Notes under the pieces: generated by a model
The model's database searches: none
What the model saw: the letters and a program-made list of their open reading frames with translations, nothing else
What the model was told of the DNA's origin: nothing
Part shown: in pieces, positions 53,082-64,000 of the stretch
Position numbering within the stretch: position 1 is the stretch's first letter
Layout of the letters: each line of letters opens with the position of its first letter
Program-made: the position numbers and the translations under genes
Assembly (NCBI RefSeq): GCF_008630635.1
Contig: NZ_CP043869.1
Span: forward strand, 1,550,001-1,614,000
DNA: 64,000 nucleotides
Reading direction: 5' to 3'
Source: Neptunomonas concharum
GTDB lineage: Bacteria > Pseudomonadota > Gammaproteobacteria > Pseudomonadales > Balneatricaceae

Positions 53082-53288
53082 TTATAGCGGTACAATATTA
53101 ACCGCATGAACTCCTTTAGGGCCGGGTGTTGTTTCAAATTTAACCAGTTGGCCTGCTTTTAAGCTTTTATAGCCATCCGTTTGAATCGCTGAGTAGTGAG
53201 CGAAAAGATCTTCATCAGGCCCCTCGTCAGCAATAATGAAACCAAAACCTTTAGCGTTATTGAACCACTTTACTTTCCCTGTCTGCAT
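53082..53288 (-). CDS. cspD: Cold-shock domain protein (CspD-like)
   Basis: A 68-residue CSD protein. RNP1-type KGFGFI and RNP2-type DLFAHYSAI are in place, with the Lys-Trp-Phe-Asn start ([11 protein letters not shown]). It binds single-stranded nucleic acids. Its divergent position beside clpS-clpA is the usual place of CspD, an inhibitor of replication in stationary phase in E. coli, and the symbol rests on that synteny. A good AGGAG precedes the ATG. Confidence 0.88.
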   Translation of the reverse strand: MQTGKVKWFNNAKGFGFIIADEGPDEDLFAHYSAIQTDGYKSLKAGQLVKFETTPGPKGVHAVNIVPL

Positions 53289-53509
53289 TACATACTCCTA
53301 TCTAATGCCTTGTTAACCGACCTACCTGCAGATAGTAAGCCTGAACTGCAAAGCTGACACCTGCTACAATAGAGTTATAGCGTAGAATGTCGCTTATCAA
53401 TACAGGGACTGCCAGTTTAAACTTCTCCTGTTGGTGAGAAGTATAGCTGTTTGTGAAACTGTGGTGCCATTTCTTCTTAATTTTTTTACAGGTTTTATAG
53501 AGATATTTC

Positions 53510-53869
53510 ATGTTTACAAGCATTGACAGAAATCTGATTCGTATGTCCGCCGATGAAGAAGAACATTTTTCTGATGAAGGAAGCTTGGCGACACAAGAAG
53601 CTAAGCCTAAACTGAAAAAGCCGCCGATGTATCGTGTCGTCCTTCTGAATGATGATTACACGCCAATGGAGTTTGTGGTTGAGGTGCTCATGGTCTTCTT
53701 CGGGATGACACAAGAGAAAGCGACGCAGGTAATGTTAGCGGTTCATACCCAAGGTAAGGGTATATGTGGTGTATTTTCTCGGGATGTGGCTGAAACTAAA
53801 TCTGCCCAAGTGAATCAATATGCTAGGGATAACAAACATCCCCTGTTGTCAGAAGTAGAAGCTGTTTAG
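53510..53869 (+). CDS. clpS: ClpS N-degron adaptor
   Basis: A 119-residue adaptor that hands N-degron proteins to ClpAP. The conserved core is [26 protein letters not shown], which forms the hydrophobic pocket for the N-terminal residue. The N-terminal extension before PPMYR is acidic. A start at Met12 (53543) is possible but has weaker ribosome-site support. It lies 13 bp above clpA. With aat and bpt (56518-57941), which make N-degrons, the whole pathway lies close together. Confidence 0.95.
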   Translation: MFTSIDRNLIRMSADEEEHFSDEGSLATQEAKPKLKKPPMYRVVLLNDDYTPMEFVVEVLMVFFGMTQEKATQVMLAVHTQGKGICGVFSRDVAETKSAQVNQYARDNKHPLLSEVEAV

Positions 53870-53882
53870 CGGAGACATAATC

Positions 53883-56138
53883 ATGTTAAATCGAGAGCTT
53901 GAAGAAACATTGAGTGCTGCTTTTAGAGGCGCTCGCGAGAATCGTCATGAGTTTATGACGGTTGAGCACTTGCTGCTGGCTCTGCTGGACAATAGGGAAG
54001 CGGTTTCAGTACTGGTAGCTTGTGGTGCGAACGTTGAGGAACTGAGAGCAACACTCAAGCAGTTTATCGAAGAAACAACGCCACTGTTGCCTGAAAATAT
54101 TCCGGGGATGGAGACGCAGCCTACATTAGGCTTCCAGCGGGTTTTGCAACGCGCGGTGTTTCATGTTCAATCCTCAGGTAAACAAGAGGTAACTGGCGCT
54201 AATGTAATTGTTGCGATATTTAGCGAGCAAGAAAGCCAAGCGGTCTATATGTTGCAGCAACAAGGTATAGAACGTGTCGATGTGGTGAATTACATCTCGC
54301 ACGGCATATCGCGTGTAGGCCATGATGACCAAGACCAAGAGCACTTGTTAGAGTCAGATGATAATGCACAAGGTAAAGAACAAAGTGCGCTTAGTAAGTA
54401 TGCCGTAAATTTGAACCAGCAAGCTGCCGAAGGACGTATCGATCCGCTGATTGGCCGTGCTGCTGAAGTGGAGCGAGTGATACAGATTCTCTCCCGCCGT
54501 CGTAAAAACAACCCTCTATTGGTAGGGGAAGCGGGTGTTGGTAAAACAGCCATTGCTGAAGGGTTGGCTAAGCTGATTATCGAAGAGCAGGTGCCGGACA
54601 TCATATCCGGTAGTGTGGTCTATTCTCTGGATCTGGGTGCCTTGTTGGCAGGTACAAAATATCGAGGTGATTTTGAGAAGCGTCTAAAGGCACTGCTTAA
54701 CGAAGTGAAGCAGCAAGAGCGGGCGGTTTTGTTTATTGACGAAATCCACACGATCATTGGGGCTGGGGCGGCATCTGGCGGCTCAATGGATGCGTCTAAT
54801 CTGCTCAAGCCTTTACTGAGTTCCGGTGATTTGCGCTGTATTGGCTCAACGACTTTCCAAGAATTTAGAGGTATTTTTGAAAAAGACCGAGCCTTGGCTC
54901 GACGTTTCCAGAAAGTGGATGTATTAGAGCCAAGTGTGCATGAGACCTTCGAGATTCTTAAAGGGTTACGCCGTAAATTTGAGCAGCACCACGAGATTGA
55001 ATACTCCGATGAAGCGTTGAAGTCGGCTGCTGAGCTTGCTGATCGTTATATTAATGATAAGCATATGCCTGATAAGGCAATTGATGTTGTGGATGAAGCT
55101 GGTGCTTATCAACGTTTACTTAAAGCTGAGGATCGCAGCCCCGTTATTGGTGTGCACGAAATAGAGTCTGTTGTGGCTAAAATAGCTCGTATACCGCCAA
55201 AAACGGTATCGGTTTCCGATAAGGAGCAGCTGCAAAAATTGGATGCTAACTTACGCATGGTTGTGCTGGGGCAAGATGAAGCGATCCAGTCATTATCTTC
55301 TGCGATTCGTTTATCACGTGCGGGGCTCAACGAACCCAATAAGCCTGTAGGAAACTTTCTGTTTGCTGGCCCAACCGGTGTCGGTAAAACTGAGGTGACA
55401 ACGCAGTTGGCAAGGATTATGGGTATCGAGCTGATACGTTTTGATATGTCAGAGTATATGGAGCGTCATACCGTCTCCCGCCTTATTGGTGCACCTCCGG
55501 GATATGTTGGCTATGATCAGGGAGGTTTACTGACCGAAGCGGTCACCAAATCACCTCACTGTGTCTTGTTGTTAGACGAAATAGAGAAAGCCCATCCCGA
55601 GGTTTTTAATATTCTTCTTCAAGTGATGGATAATGGGACGCTAACAGACAACAACGGTCGCAAAGCGGACTTCCGTAATGTGATCCTCGTGATGACGACC
55701 AATGCAGGGGCGGATGTAATGAGTCGTCCATCCATTGGGTTTAGTCATCAGGACCACTCCAGTGATGGAATGGAGGCGATCAAACGTCTATTCTCTCCCG
55801 AGTTTCGCAACCGCTTAGATGCGGTGATTCAATTCAAGCCGCTCTCCCCTGAGATTATTATCGGGGTTGTCGATAAGTTTCTCACAGAGTTGCAAGTTCA
55901 GTTAGATGAAAAACGTGTTGTCATGATGGTGGATGATAGTGCCAGAGAGTGGTTGGCTACCCACGGATATGACGAGAAAATGGGTGCACGACCTATGAAG
56001 CGTTTAATTCAGGAGAAGCTGAAAAAGCCATTGGCTGAGATGATACTGTTTGGAGAGCTTGCAGAAGAGGGTGGTGAGGTCAAAATTAGCGTAGATGATG
56101 AAAATGAAATCACGCTAGAAGTAGCAGTGACGGCCTAG
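53883..56138 (+). CDS. clpA: ClpA protease ATPase
   Basis: A 751-residue HSP100 ATPase that unfolds substrates for ClpP. The N-domain (about residues 1-145) binds ClpS. AAA+ domain 1 has Walker A GEAGVGKTA near residue 215 and Walker B VLFIDEIH. AAA+ domain 2 has GPTGVGKTE near residue 497 and LLLDEIEKAHP. The ClpP-binding IGL-type loop appears as PSIGFSHQ near residue 620. Its TAG stop is the centre of a perfect palindrome at 56125-56148. clpP is not in the window. Confidence 0.97.
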   Translation: MLNRELEETLSAAFRGARENRHEFMTVEHLLLALLDNREAVSVLVACGANVEELRATLKQFIEETTPLLPENIPGMETQPTLGFQRVLQRAVFHVQSSGKQEVTGANVIVAIFSEQESQAVYMLQQQGIERVDVVNYISHGISRVGHDDQDQEHLLESDDNAQGKEQSALSKYAVNLNQQAAEGRIDPLIGRAAEVERVIQILSRRRKNNPLLVGEAGVGKTAIAEGLAKLIIEEQVPDIISGSVVYSLDLGALLAGTKYRGDFEKRLKALLNEVKQQERAVLFIDEIHTIIGAGAASGGSMDASNLLKPLLSSGDLRCIGSTTFQEFRGIFEKDRALARRFQKVDVLEPSVHETFEILKGLRRKFEQHHEIEYSDEALKSAAELADRYINDKHMPDKAIDVVDEAGAYQRLLKAEDRSPVIGVHEIESVVAKIARIPPKTVSVSDKEQLQKLDANLRMVVLGQDEAIQSLSSAIRLSRAGLNEPNKPVGNFLFAGPTGVGKTEVTTQLARIMGIELIRFDMSEYMERHTVSRLIGAPPGYVGYDQGGLLTEAVTKSPHCVLLLDEIEKAHPEVFNILLQVMDNGTLTDNNGRKADFRNVILVMTTNAGADVMSRPSIGFSHQDHSSDGMEAIKRLFSPEFRNRLDAVIQFKPLSPEIIIGVVDKFLTELQVQLDEKRVVMMVDDSAREWLATHGYDEKMGARPMKRLIQEKLKKPLAEMILFGELAEEGGEVKISVDDENEITLEVAVTA

Positions 56139-56148
56139 GCCGTCACTG
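56125..56148 (+). terminator. Palindrome over the clpA stop codon
   Basis: CAGTGACGGCC and GGCCGTCACTG are 11-bp arms about TA, with the clpA TAG at the centre. No T-run follows. A second hairpin (CGCCTGCTA-GAAA-TAGCAGGCG, 56162-56183) lies between it and infA. Together they probably end transcription from both sides. Confidence 0.6.
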
Positions 56149-56191
56149 AGGGATTCGTCTCCGCCTGCTAGAAATAGCAGGCGCGATGAAC

Positions 56192-56410
<219 letters not shown>

Positions 56411-56517
56411 TCATTACCTACCTGTGAAAGGGCTGATTTCGAACAATGTCCTATTATCAGAGCGCAGTATTTTGCCTGAATAATCTAGGGATATCAAAGA
56501 GAATTAGTGGTTTTCTT

Positions 56518-57231
56518 TTACCGGATCATTATCCAGCGGCCATCAATGAGGAATTCGAGTGGACGATAGGCGATTTTGTAGCTCATTTTCCGGCACGATT
56601 GTACCCAATAGCCCAAGTATAAGTAATCTAAGTTAAGGCGTTGGCATTCCTGAATTTGCCACAAAATGGCATAGGTTCCTAAGCTGCGGGCTTGGTATTC
56701 GGATGCCGGGTTATAAAAGGTGTAAGTGGCGGATAGACCCTTTGACAGTCGATCCGTCACAGCTAAAGCGAGGAGTTTGTCACCTAGATAAAATTCAATA
56801 AATTCGCAGGGCTGTTCTCCGTCTACCAAAAAACTGACGAATTGCTCACGGGTAGGGGGATACATATCACCATCGGCATGCCGTTGGCTGATATAGGCTG
56901 CATAAAGCTGAAAATAGTGATCGGCATAATGAGGAGTTGTTTTTTTAACTGTTAGATCGCTATTTTTATTGAAAATTCTTCTCTGGGTTTTATTGGGAGA
57001 AAACGATGCAACAGGAATACGAACAGAGATGCAGGCTTGGCAGTTTTCGCAATGTGGTCGGTAAATATGTTTTCCGCTACGTCTAAAGCCTAAATCTGAG
57101 AGCTGGCTAAACGCTGCCATAGAGACCTCTGATAACGGGTCTACAAAGAGCGTTTTGGCTTTATTACCTTCTATATAGCTACAGTTATGTTCAGGTGTAG
57201 CAAAGAAGTGAAGTTCTTTTAAATCGGTCAT
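56518..57231 (-). CDS. bpt: Aspartate/glutamate leucyltransferase Bpt
   Basis: A 237-residue Ate/Bpt-family transferase that adds Leu to proteins with N-terminal Asp or Glu, marking them for ClpS/ClpAP. The Cys-rich CENCQACISVRIPV near residue 62 and LYLGYWVQSCRKMSYK near the end are conserved. Bacteria with this gene and aat often use both. It overlaps aat by 4 bp (ATGA), and the two N-degron makers are one unit. Older annotation calls it arginyltransferase. Confidence 0.95.
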   Translation of the reverse strand: MTDLKELHFFATPEHNCSYIEGNKAKTLFVDPLSEVSMAAFSQLSDLGFRRSGKHIYRPHCENCQACISVRIPVASFSPNKTQRRIFNKNSDLTVKKTTPHYADHYFQLYAAYISQRHADGDMYPPTREQFVSFLVDGEQPCEFIEFYLGDKLLALAVTDRLSKGLSATYTFYNPASEYQARSLGTYAILWQIQECQRLNLDYLYLGYWVQSCRKMSYKIAYRPLEFLIDGRWIMIR

Positions 57232-57941
57232 TCGCGTTCACTGTTCAAGGTTGGAGCGCTGAAAGTGCTCCATATATCGCCGGGTTCTTGATCAATATAC
57301 TGATCAATATAGTGCAGAAATTCTTTTCTAGAAATGTTTTGGGCACCAAGTGAAACCAAGTGCTCGTTATGTACCTGACAGTCAATCAGCGGAAAACCAT
57401 GCTCTTTCAAATAAGAAGCGAGAGTGATAAAGGCCACTTTTGACATATTAGGTTGAAGGCTGAACATTGATTCGCCAAAAAACAGCTTGCCGATAGATAA
57501 GCCATACAACCCGCCAACAAGCTGATTAGCTTGCCATACTTCGATTGAATGGGCGATACCTCTGCGGTGCAGCTCCTTATAGGCGACTACCATATCATCA
57601 GTAATCCATGTGCCTTGCCGATCTGATCGCGAAGTTGCGCATTGCTGAATGACCTTTGTGAAAGCGGTATCCACTTTAATTTGTACAGAGGCTTTTCTTA
57701 GATGCTTTTTCATACTGCGTGAGATATGAATCTCTTCAGGTTTTAATACACACCTAGGGTTGGGGCTCCACCAAAGAATAGGATCTTCGTCGGAGAACCA
57801 AGGGAAAATACCAGCACGATAGGCTGCAATAAGGCGTTCAGGAGAAAGGTCGCCTCCAGCTGCCAGTAGTCCATCTGGCTCTAATAGGGCCGAGTTCGGG
57901 TCAGGAAAAAGCAGAGATGTGTCAGAAAGCCAAGGAATCAT
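57228..57941 (-). CDS. aat: Leucyl/phenylalanyl-tRNA-protein transferase
   Basis: A 237-residue enzyme from the ATG at 57941 that adds Leu or Phe to N-terminal Lys or Arg, making primary N-degrons for ClpS. Conserved blocks are LLAAGGDLSPERLIAAYRAGIFPWF, ILWWSPNPRCVL, GLYGLSIGKLFFGESMFS and IDCQVHNEHLVSLGAQNISR. The trxB terminator hairpin lies just above, which argues against the longer TTG start at 57959. It overlaps bpt downstream. Confidence 0.96.
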   Translation of the reverse strand: MIPWLSDTSLLFPDPNSALLEPDGLLAAGGDLSPERLIAAYRAGIFPWFSDEDPILWWSPNPRCVLKPEEIHISRSMKKHLRKASVQIKVDTAFTKVIQQCATSRSDRQGTWITDDMVVAYKELHRRGIAHSIEVWQANQLVGGLYGLSIGKLFFGESMFSLQPNMSKVAFITLASYLKEHGFPLIDCQVHNEHLVSLGAQNISRKEFLHYIDQYIDQEPGDIWSTFSAPTLNSERE

Positions 57942-57952
57942 GAAGAGAAACC

Positions 57953-57977
57953 CGCCCAAAGCTAGTCGCTTTGGGCG
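57953..57977 (-). terminator. trxB terminator
   Basis: CGCCCAAAGC and GCTTTGGGCG form a perfect 10-bp stem with a 5-nt loop, followed on the minus strand by GGTTTCTCTTC. It lies between the trxB stop and the aat start. Confidence 0.75.
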
Positions 57978-57987
57978 TTGAAGTTGA

Positions 57988-58971
<984 letters not shown>

Positions 58972-59216
58972 TTATTCTATGATGGGGCTATCGTCAGGAA
59001 ATGCAATCCTCACGTGCTGTAATTTTTAAGACATTTTCTAAAAAATGTGGTCTGTGGTTAGTGATCGATTTGTGTTAAGGCAGGATGTCGTATGCTGTGG
59101 CGCTTTAAAGAGCATCATGATTTTCTCACAATCGGTTACGACGTAGGCAGTGTGAACAGCTGATTTATGTTATTTTATGCGTCGTGAGAACGTGCTATAG
59201 ATGATAAGGAATTTGA

Positions 59217-61796
59217 GTGAAAAATAGGCTGACAGCGAACCCTAAAGCGTTTACCGAGTTGTTATCTCGCGGGAGTAAGAATCTGGCATTACTGTTGGTA
59301 ATGATGTCATGTGCTTATCTCTTCCTGAGTCTGGCGGGGTATGACTCTAAAGATCCCGGCTGGTCCCATTTAGGCTACCACCCTCAAGTGGAAAACTGGA
59401 TGGGAGTCATGGGTGCTTGGGTTGCCGACTTATCTTTTTCGTTTTTAGGGTTGAGTGCTTGGTTTATCCCTTTTGTTGTTCTATTTCCATGTCTGCGTTT
59501 TATGCTTCGGGGGGATGTTTCGTTACTTGATGGTTTGCCGTTTGTGATGTTACGCACGGTAGGCTTATTGTTATTGATTGTGTCCTGCTGTGGTTTGGCT
59601 TCTTTACATGTTTCTAATACGTTGTTGGGCTTTCCATTTACCAGTGGTGGGTTGATTGGGCAAGCGCTATCGGATTGGATGGTCTCATGGTTTAGTTTGT
59701 TAGGTAGCAGTTTGCTTTTGGTAACCGCTGCAGCGATTGGTAGTACCTTTTATATGGAGACGTCTTGGGGCGAGGTCGCTGAATGTTTGGGTACCGTTGT
59801 GCTTAAGAGCTATCGATGGGTAGTGGGGCTTTTCGCGAGTACTGAAACCCCAGCCAGTGGTGAGCTTGAGCCGGATCAGGTACGGGCGAGTATGAAAGAA
59901 CGCCTCAAAGCACGCTTTGAGACGCCTCAATCAGCACCTAACTTGCCAGAGGAGTCGGAAGATACGACATCTCAAATCAAGCCAATAGAGCCTACGTTTG
60001 CCGAGCCAGTCTTGTCTGCGTTAGCGCCTGAAGCACCTGTTGTTTTGAAAGGTGTGGGGGAAGATGAGGACATTATTCCTACTCTGGAACCTGTTAAAGA
60101 TGCCGCTACGATTGATTTGCCAGAAAAACGTGATATTCAAGATACAGCATCTCAAATGGAGAATGCGGGAGATCAATCGTTAGAAGCCGCTGCATTGAAA
60201 AAATCCCTAAAAATTGTACCGCTGGCCGAAACCCATCGGCCGTTACAAAATGATGACCAAGAGCCTGCTACATCTGAGCGTAAGCCAGTGCGCTCGTTAA
60301 GAAAGATTCCGGCACTAGAGCTTTTAGATCCACCCGAGTTACAAACTGATCATGGTTACTCTGAAGAACAGTTGGAAGAGATGTCCCGGCTTTTGGAGAG
60401 TAAGCTGAAGGACTTTGGCGTTGTGGCAGAAGTGGTTGAGGTTAACCCAGGGCCTGTGATTACACGCTTTGAAATCCAACCAGCTCCTGGAGTTAAAGCC
60501 AGCAAAATTACTAATTTGGCAAAAGATCTCGCCCGCTCGTTAGCAGTTTCCAGTGTGCGTGTTGTAGAGGTTATTCCTGGTAAATCGGTGATGGGTATTG
60601 AGATTCCTAACTCAAGCCGCCAGATGGTACGCCTCAGTGAAGTGCTCAACTCAAAGCCCTATAAAGAGGCGTCATCAAAACTTACCCTTGGGTTGGGTAA
60701 TGATATTGCGGGTAACCCCGTGGTGACTAATCTGGCGAAAATGCCCCATTTATTGGTAGCGGGTACGACAGGGTCGGGTAAATCGGTTGGAGTCAATGCC
60801 ATGCTGTTGAGCCTTCTGTTTAAAGCGACGCCTGAAGAGGTTCGTTTAATGATGGTTGACCCGAAAATGTTGGAGCTGTCTATCTATGAAGGCATTCCTC
60901 ATCTGCTGACGCCTGTTATTACTGACATGAAAGAGGCGGCAGGAGGTTTGCGCTGGTGTGTCGGTGAAATGGAACGCCGTTACCGATTGATGGCAAAAAT
61001 GGGGGTGCGAAACCTTGCAGGTTTCAATGAAAAAGTTAAAGCAGCGGAGCAACAAGGTAAGCCGTTATTAGATCCCTTATGGAATGCTGAAGAGCATGGT
61101 GAGCCCTTTGGGACGCCAGCACCTGCTTTGGAAACTTTACCTTATATTGTTGTCGTAATAGATGAGTTTGCCGACATGATGATGATTGTCGGTAAAAAAG
61201 TGGAGGAGTTAATTGCGCGGATTGCACAAAAAGCCCGTGCTGCTGGTATTCATTTGATTCTGGCGACGCAGCGCCCCTCCGTTGATGTAATAACCGGTTT
61301 GATTAAAGCCAACGTTCCAACGCGAATTGCGTTTCAGGTTTCATCTAAAATTGATTCCAGAACGATTCTTGATCAATCGGGCGCTGAAAACCTGCTGGGC
61401 AATGGCGATATGTTATATCTCCCTGCAGGCACGAGTGTTCCGAATCGTGTACATGGTGCATTTGTCAGTGATGATGAAGTCCACCGAGTGGTAGAGGCAT
61501 GGAAGGCTGTCGGCGCACCTGTATATATCGATACGATTTTGGATGAAGGTGGAAGCGATGCATCCGGTGGGGGTGGTGGATTGTTCGATGATGAGCAAGA
61601 TCCGCTTTACGATGAAGCGGTCGCCTTTGTCACTGAAACACGAAAAGCGTCTATTTCCAGTGTGCAGAGAAAGTTAAAAATTGGCTACAACCGTGCCGCT
61701 AGAATGGTCGAAACGATGGAAGCCGCTGGCGTAGTGACAGAAGCCGGCAGTAACGGCCAGCGCGAAGTGCTGGCACCACCGCCTGTAAGAGGTTAA
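59217..61796 (+). CDS. ftsK: DNA translocase FtsK
   Basis: An 859-residue septal DNA translocase from GTG 59217 (AAGGA upstream). N-terminal TM helices (about residues 22-175, four segments) anchor it at the septum. An acidic, Pro/Glu-rich linker (about 200-370) follows. The motor has Walker [13 protein letters not shown] and Walker [13 protein letters not shown], and the C-terminal gamma domain (about 795-859, winged helix [15 protein letters not shown]) reads KOPS. The linker is short compared with E. coli FtsK (1329 residues). It is at the head of ftsK-lolA-rarA-crcB. Confidence 0.96.
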   Translation: MKNRLTANPKAFTELLSRGSKNLALLLVMMSCAYLFLSLAGYDSKDPGWSHLGYHPQVENWMGVMGAWVADLSFSFLGLSAWFIPFVVLFPCLRFMLRGDVSLLDGLPFVMLRTVGLLLLIVSCCGLASLHVSNTLLGFPFTSGGLIGQALSDWMVSWFSLLGSSLLLVTAAAIGSTFYMETSWGEVAECLGTVVLKSYRWVVGLFASTETPASGELEPDQVRASMKERLKARFETPQSAPNLPEESEDTTSQIKPIEPTFAEPVLSALAPEAPVVLKGVGEDEDIIPTLEPVKDAATIDLPEKRDIQDTASQMENAGDQSLEAAALKKSLKIVPLAETHRPLQNDDQEPATSERKPVRSLRKIPALELLDPPELQTDHGYSEEQLEEMSRLLESKLKDFGVVAEVVEVNPGPVITRFEIQPAPGVKASKITNLAKDLARSLAVSSVRVVEVIPGKSVMGIEIPNSSRQMVRLSEVLNSKPYKEASSKLTLGLGNDIAGNPVVTNLAKMPHLLVAGTTGSGKSVGVNAMLLSLLFKATPEEVRLMMVDPKMLELSIYEGIPHLLTPVITDMKEAAGGLRWCVGEMERRYRLMAKMGVRNLAGFNEKVKAAEQQGKPLLDPLWNAEEHGEPFGTPAPALETLPYIVVVIDEFADMMMIVGKKVEELIARIAQKARAAGIHLILATQRPSVDVITGLIKANVPTRIAFQVSSKIDSRTILDQSGAENLLGNGDMLYLPAGTSVPNRVHGAFVSDDEVHRVVEAWKAVGAPVYIDTILDEGGSDASGGGGGLFDDEQDPLYDEAVAFVTETRKASISSVQRKLKIGYNRAARMVETMEAAGVVTEAGSNGQREVLAPPPVRG

Positions 61797-61799
61797 TTG

Positions 61800-62435
61800 A
61801 TGAAAAAAGTGATGAAATGGTGTGCAGTTTTAGGCATTAGTTTGATGGCTATGGGAGCTCAAGCAGAAACACCTGCAGAATCTTTAAAGTCCTTGTTGCA
61901 GGGCTATGAGCGTTTCAGTGCTCGCTTCGAACAAGTGACGCGTAGCGAACAAAATAATCGCTCTGAAGTCTCCAAAGGCGAAATGAAAATCGCTCGTCCA
62001 GGTCAATTTCGTTGGGAAACAGAATCGCCATTTCCACAGTTAATTGTGAGTGATGGCAGCTATTTGTGGATCTATGATCCTGATCTTGAGCAGGCAACCC
62101 GCAAGCCAGTCGACGCTTCTCAGTCAAATGCGGCTGCCTTGATACTTAATGGCAATGTGGCAGAGCTCGCTGAAAAGTATGATATAGAGATGCCGATAAA
62201 AGAAGAGAATGAAGCGCTCTATGAGTTGCTGCCGAAGCAGACGCAGAGTAGCTTTCAGCGTATTCGACTCTTTTTTACCAACGGTGTTATGTCGGAACTG
62301 ATGTTACAGGATTTATTAGGCCAGCAAACGGTCATTTTGCTAAAAGATGCGGTTATTAATGAGCCGATGGATGAAGCACTGTTTCAGTTCACACCCCCTG
62401 AAGGCACTGATGTCATTTTAAGTGATGAGGCTTAA
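61800..62435 (+). CDS. lolA: Outer-membrane lipoprotein carrier LolA
   Basis: A 211-residue periplasmic chaperone from the ATG at 61800; the TTG at 61797 is directly at the ftsK stop. The signal peptide ends near [10 protein letters not shown]. The LolA body ([17 protein letters not shown], then [27 protein letters not shown], then [15 protein letters not shown]) is complete. It carries lipoproteins from LolCDE to LolB. It is 3 bp from ftsK and its stop overlaps the rarA ATG. Confidence 0.96.
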   Translation: MKKVMKWCAVLGISLMAMGAQAETPAESLKSLLQGYERFSARFEQVTRSEQNNRSEVSKGEMKIARPGQFRWETESPFPQLIVSDGSYLWIYDPDLEQATRKPVDASQSNAAALILNGNVAELAEKYDIEMPIKEENEALYELLPKQTQSSFQRIRLFFTNGVMSELMLQDLLGQQTVILLKDAVINEPMDEALFQFTPPEGTDVILSDEA

Positions 62436-63778
62436 TGGACGACCTGTTTTCTGATCAGGAAAGTGGCTACCAACCCTTAGCCGCGCGTATGCGCCCAGAT
62501 ACGCTTTCTCGTTATATTGGACAATCGCACCTACTGGCACAAGGAAAACCATTACGCCAGGCCATTGAGCAAGGTGCGCTTCATTCGATGATTCTCTGGG
62601 GGCCGCCAGGAGTGGGGAAAACTACCTTGGCGCGTTTGCTATCCAAAACCTGTGATGCTCATTTTATGACGCTGTCTGCGGTACTTTCTGGTGTAAAGGA
62701 TATTCGTGCAGCAGTGGAGGAAGCTAAGCAAGTTCGCTTATCAAGACAACGAAAAGTTATTTTGTTTGTAGATGAAGTCCACCGATTTAATAAATCTCAA
62801 CAAGATGCCTTTTTACCTTACATTGAGGATGGCACTTTTCTATTCATCGGCGCGACAACCGAGAACCCCTCATTTGAGCTAAACAATGCACTTTTATCTC
62901 GTGCTCGTGTGTACCTGCTTAGAAGCCTTACAGATGATGATATCGTGGATGTGCTCAAGCAGGCGCTGACTGACACTGTACAAGGTTTGGGGGCTCGTCC
63001 AATACAGTTTGAGGGCGACTCATTGGAGCGGTTAGCTCGTGCAGCAGACGGTGACGCTCGACGTGCTTTAAATTTATTAGAAATCGCATCGGATCTCGCT
63101 GAGCAACAAGGGGATGTAGAATGGATCCCTCAAAGCGCGCTTCAAGAAATTTTGCAAAGCACAGGACGTCGATACGACAAGCAAGGCGATATTTTCTATG
63201 ACATGATTTCGGCATTTCATAAGTCAGTACGAGGCTCATCGCCGGATGGAGCTTTGTATTGGTACTGTCGTATGCTGGAAGGTGGTTGTGACCCTTTATA
63301 TATTGCTCGCCGGTTAGTCGCTATTGCCTCTGAGGATATTGGTAATGCTGACCCTAGAGCTATGCAGGTCGCTTTGTCTGCATGGGATGCATTTGAGCGG
63401 GTAGGGCCTGCAGAAGGTGAGAGGGCGATTGCCCAAGCGGCGATTTACTGTGCGAGCGCGCCTAAAAGTAATGCTGTTTATACGGCATTCAAGCAATGTC
63501 GGGCGGATATTCGCAACGATCCAGATTTGTCTGTGCCTGAGCATCTGCGCAATGCCCCTACTAATTTAATGAAAGATTTAGGTTATGGTGCTGAATATCG
63601 CTACGCCCATGATGAACCTCAGGCGTACGCAGCCGGTGAATCTTACTTACCAGAAGAAATCGCGCATCGTTGCTATTATGAGCCGACAGAACGTGGCCTA
63701 GAACAGAAAATAAGTGCTAAACTTCAGCAACTTAAAATGTTAGATCAACAAAGTCCGAAAAAGCGCTACCAAACGTAA
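62435..63778 (+). CDS. rarA: Replication-associated recombination protein RarA (MgsA)
   Basis: A 447-residue AAA+ ATPase of the RarA/WRNIP1 family that acts at stalled replication forks. Walker A is [14 protein letters not shown] near residue 55, Walker [10 protein letters not shown] near residue 110, and the family C-terminal tetramerisation region begins near residue 250 ([21 protein letters not shown]). It starts one base into the lolA stop. The ftsK-lolA-rarA order is conserved in E. coli too. Confidence 0.96.
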   Translation: MDDLFSDQESGYQPLAARMRPDTLSRYIGQSHLLAQGKPLRQAIEQGALHSMILWGPPGVGKTTLARLLSKTCDAHFMTLSAVLSGVKDIRAAVEEAKQVRLSRQRKVILFVDEVHRFNKSQQDAFLPYIEDGTFLFIGATTENPSFELNNALLSRARVYLLRSLTDDDIVDVLKQALTDTVQGLGARPIQFEGDSLERLARAADGDARRALNLLEIASDLAEQQGDVEWIPQSALQEILQSTGRRYDKQGDIFYDMISAFHKSVRGSSPDGALYWYCRMLEGGCDPLYIARRLVAIASEDIGNADPRAMQVALSAWDAFERVGPAEGERAIAQAAIYCASAPKSNAVYTAFKQCRADIRNDPDLSVPEHLRNAPTNLMKDLGYGAEYRYAHDEPQAYAAGESYLPEEIAHRCYYEPTERGLEQKISAKLQQLKMLDQQSPKKRYQT

Positions 63779-63786
63779 GGAATAGT

Positions 63787-64000
63787 ATGCAAACGGTTCT
63801 AGCAGTGGCCGCTGGAGGAGCTTTAGGTGCAATGAGTCGCTATTGGCTTGCTGCTGTCCTCAATGACAAAGCGGATAAACTGCCAATAGGCACCTTAACC
63901 TGCAATGTTGTCGGCTCTCTGATTATGGGCGTGTTGTTTGTACTGATTATGGAGAAGGCGAAATTATCACCGGAGCTTCGCCCCTTGTTGATGGTGGGTT
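63787..64000 (+). CDS. crcB: Fluoride channel CrcB/Fluc, partial
   Basis: A reading frame open to the window end (71 codons seen). MQTVLAVAAGGALGAMSRYW is the CrcB start, with the GGxxGAxxRY motif. The second helix carries GTLTCNVVGSLIMGVL, whose Asn-Val-x-Gly is the conserved fluoride-pore motif. It begins 8 bp after rarA, in the usual rarA-crcB order. The remainder lies outside the window. Confidence 0.92.
   Translation, partial: MQTVLAVAAGGALGAMSRYWLAAVLNDKADKLPIGTLTCNVVGSLIMGVLFVLIMEKAKLSPELRPLLMVG

Overview
The window looks like the chromosome of a marine gammaproteobacterium, probably an Oceanospirillaceae-type organism. The gene order clpS-clpA-infA-bpt-aat-trxB-ftsK-lolA-rarA-crcB, the large (531-residue) isocitrate lyase and the nudJ-mnmA-hflD group fit that lineage. 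The genus is inference; no rRNA or tRNA gene was found to test it.

Layout. Positions 1-5240 hold one minus-strand operon: a TetR regulator with a perfect palindromic operator, an MMPL/RND-type exporter, a periplasmic LolA-like protein and an outer-membrane barrel. Next is ppsR. ppsR and ppsA are often divergent neighbours, but here about 13 kb of accessory DNA separates them (6091-19046). The first part of that DNA is a small chromosomal integron (6483-14429). Its integrase gene intI is broken by one frameshift and has a perfect LexA box in its promoter. A probable attI and an array of cassettes ending in attC-like sites follow. The cassettes carry a PIN-like nuclease, a four-gene operon (dikinase-like protein, HIT hydrolase, SLATT 2-TM protein, Nudix hydrolase), two toxin-antitoxin pairs and a DUF262 fragment. 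The four-gene cassette is the best candidate for an undescribed system. I read it as a nucleotide-based defence or signalling module with a membrane effector. The second part of the accessory DNA (14446-18901) has GFA, Crp/Fnr, DUF1772, VOC, a degenerate MBL-fold protein, LysR and DTW genes.

From ppsA onward, 21503-31073 is a plus-strand copper/silver resistance cluster: a Cys/Met/His-rich small protein, DUF411, cusC-cusB-cusA, a cytochrome c' with a Met/His-rich insert, a dihaem cytochrome c and a TauE/SafE transporter. Positions 33579-38047 hold two nearly identical isocitrate lyase genes. They flank a protein that may have an ADP-ribosyltransferase-like fold, and they have different upstream regulatory sequences. 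A LysR gene is divergent from the second copy. A Tat-exported PhoD phosphatase follows.

The rest is mainly housekeeping: roxA-orf83-trmJ, an alpha/beta hydrolase, purB, a large GGDEF-EAL protein, an orphan GspG-like pseudopilin, hflD-mnmA-nudJ, moaE, a RluE-type synthase and a cold-shock gene. The N-degron group clpS-clpA plus bpt-aat, then infA, trxB and ftsK-lolA-rarA-crcB complete it; crcB runs off the window edge.
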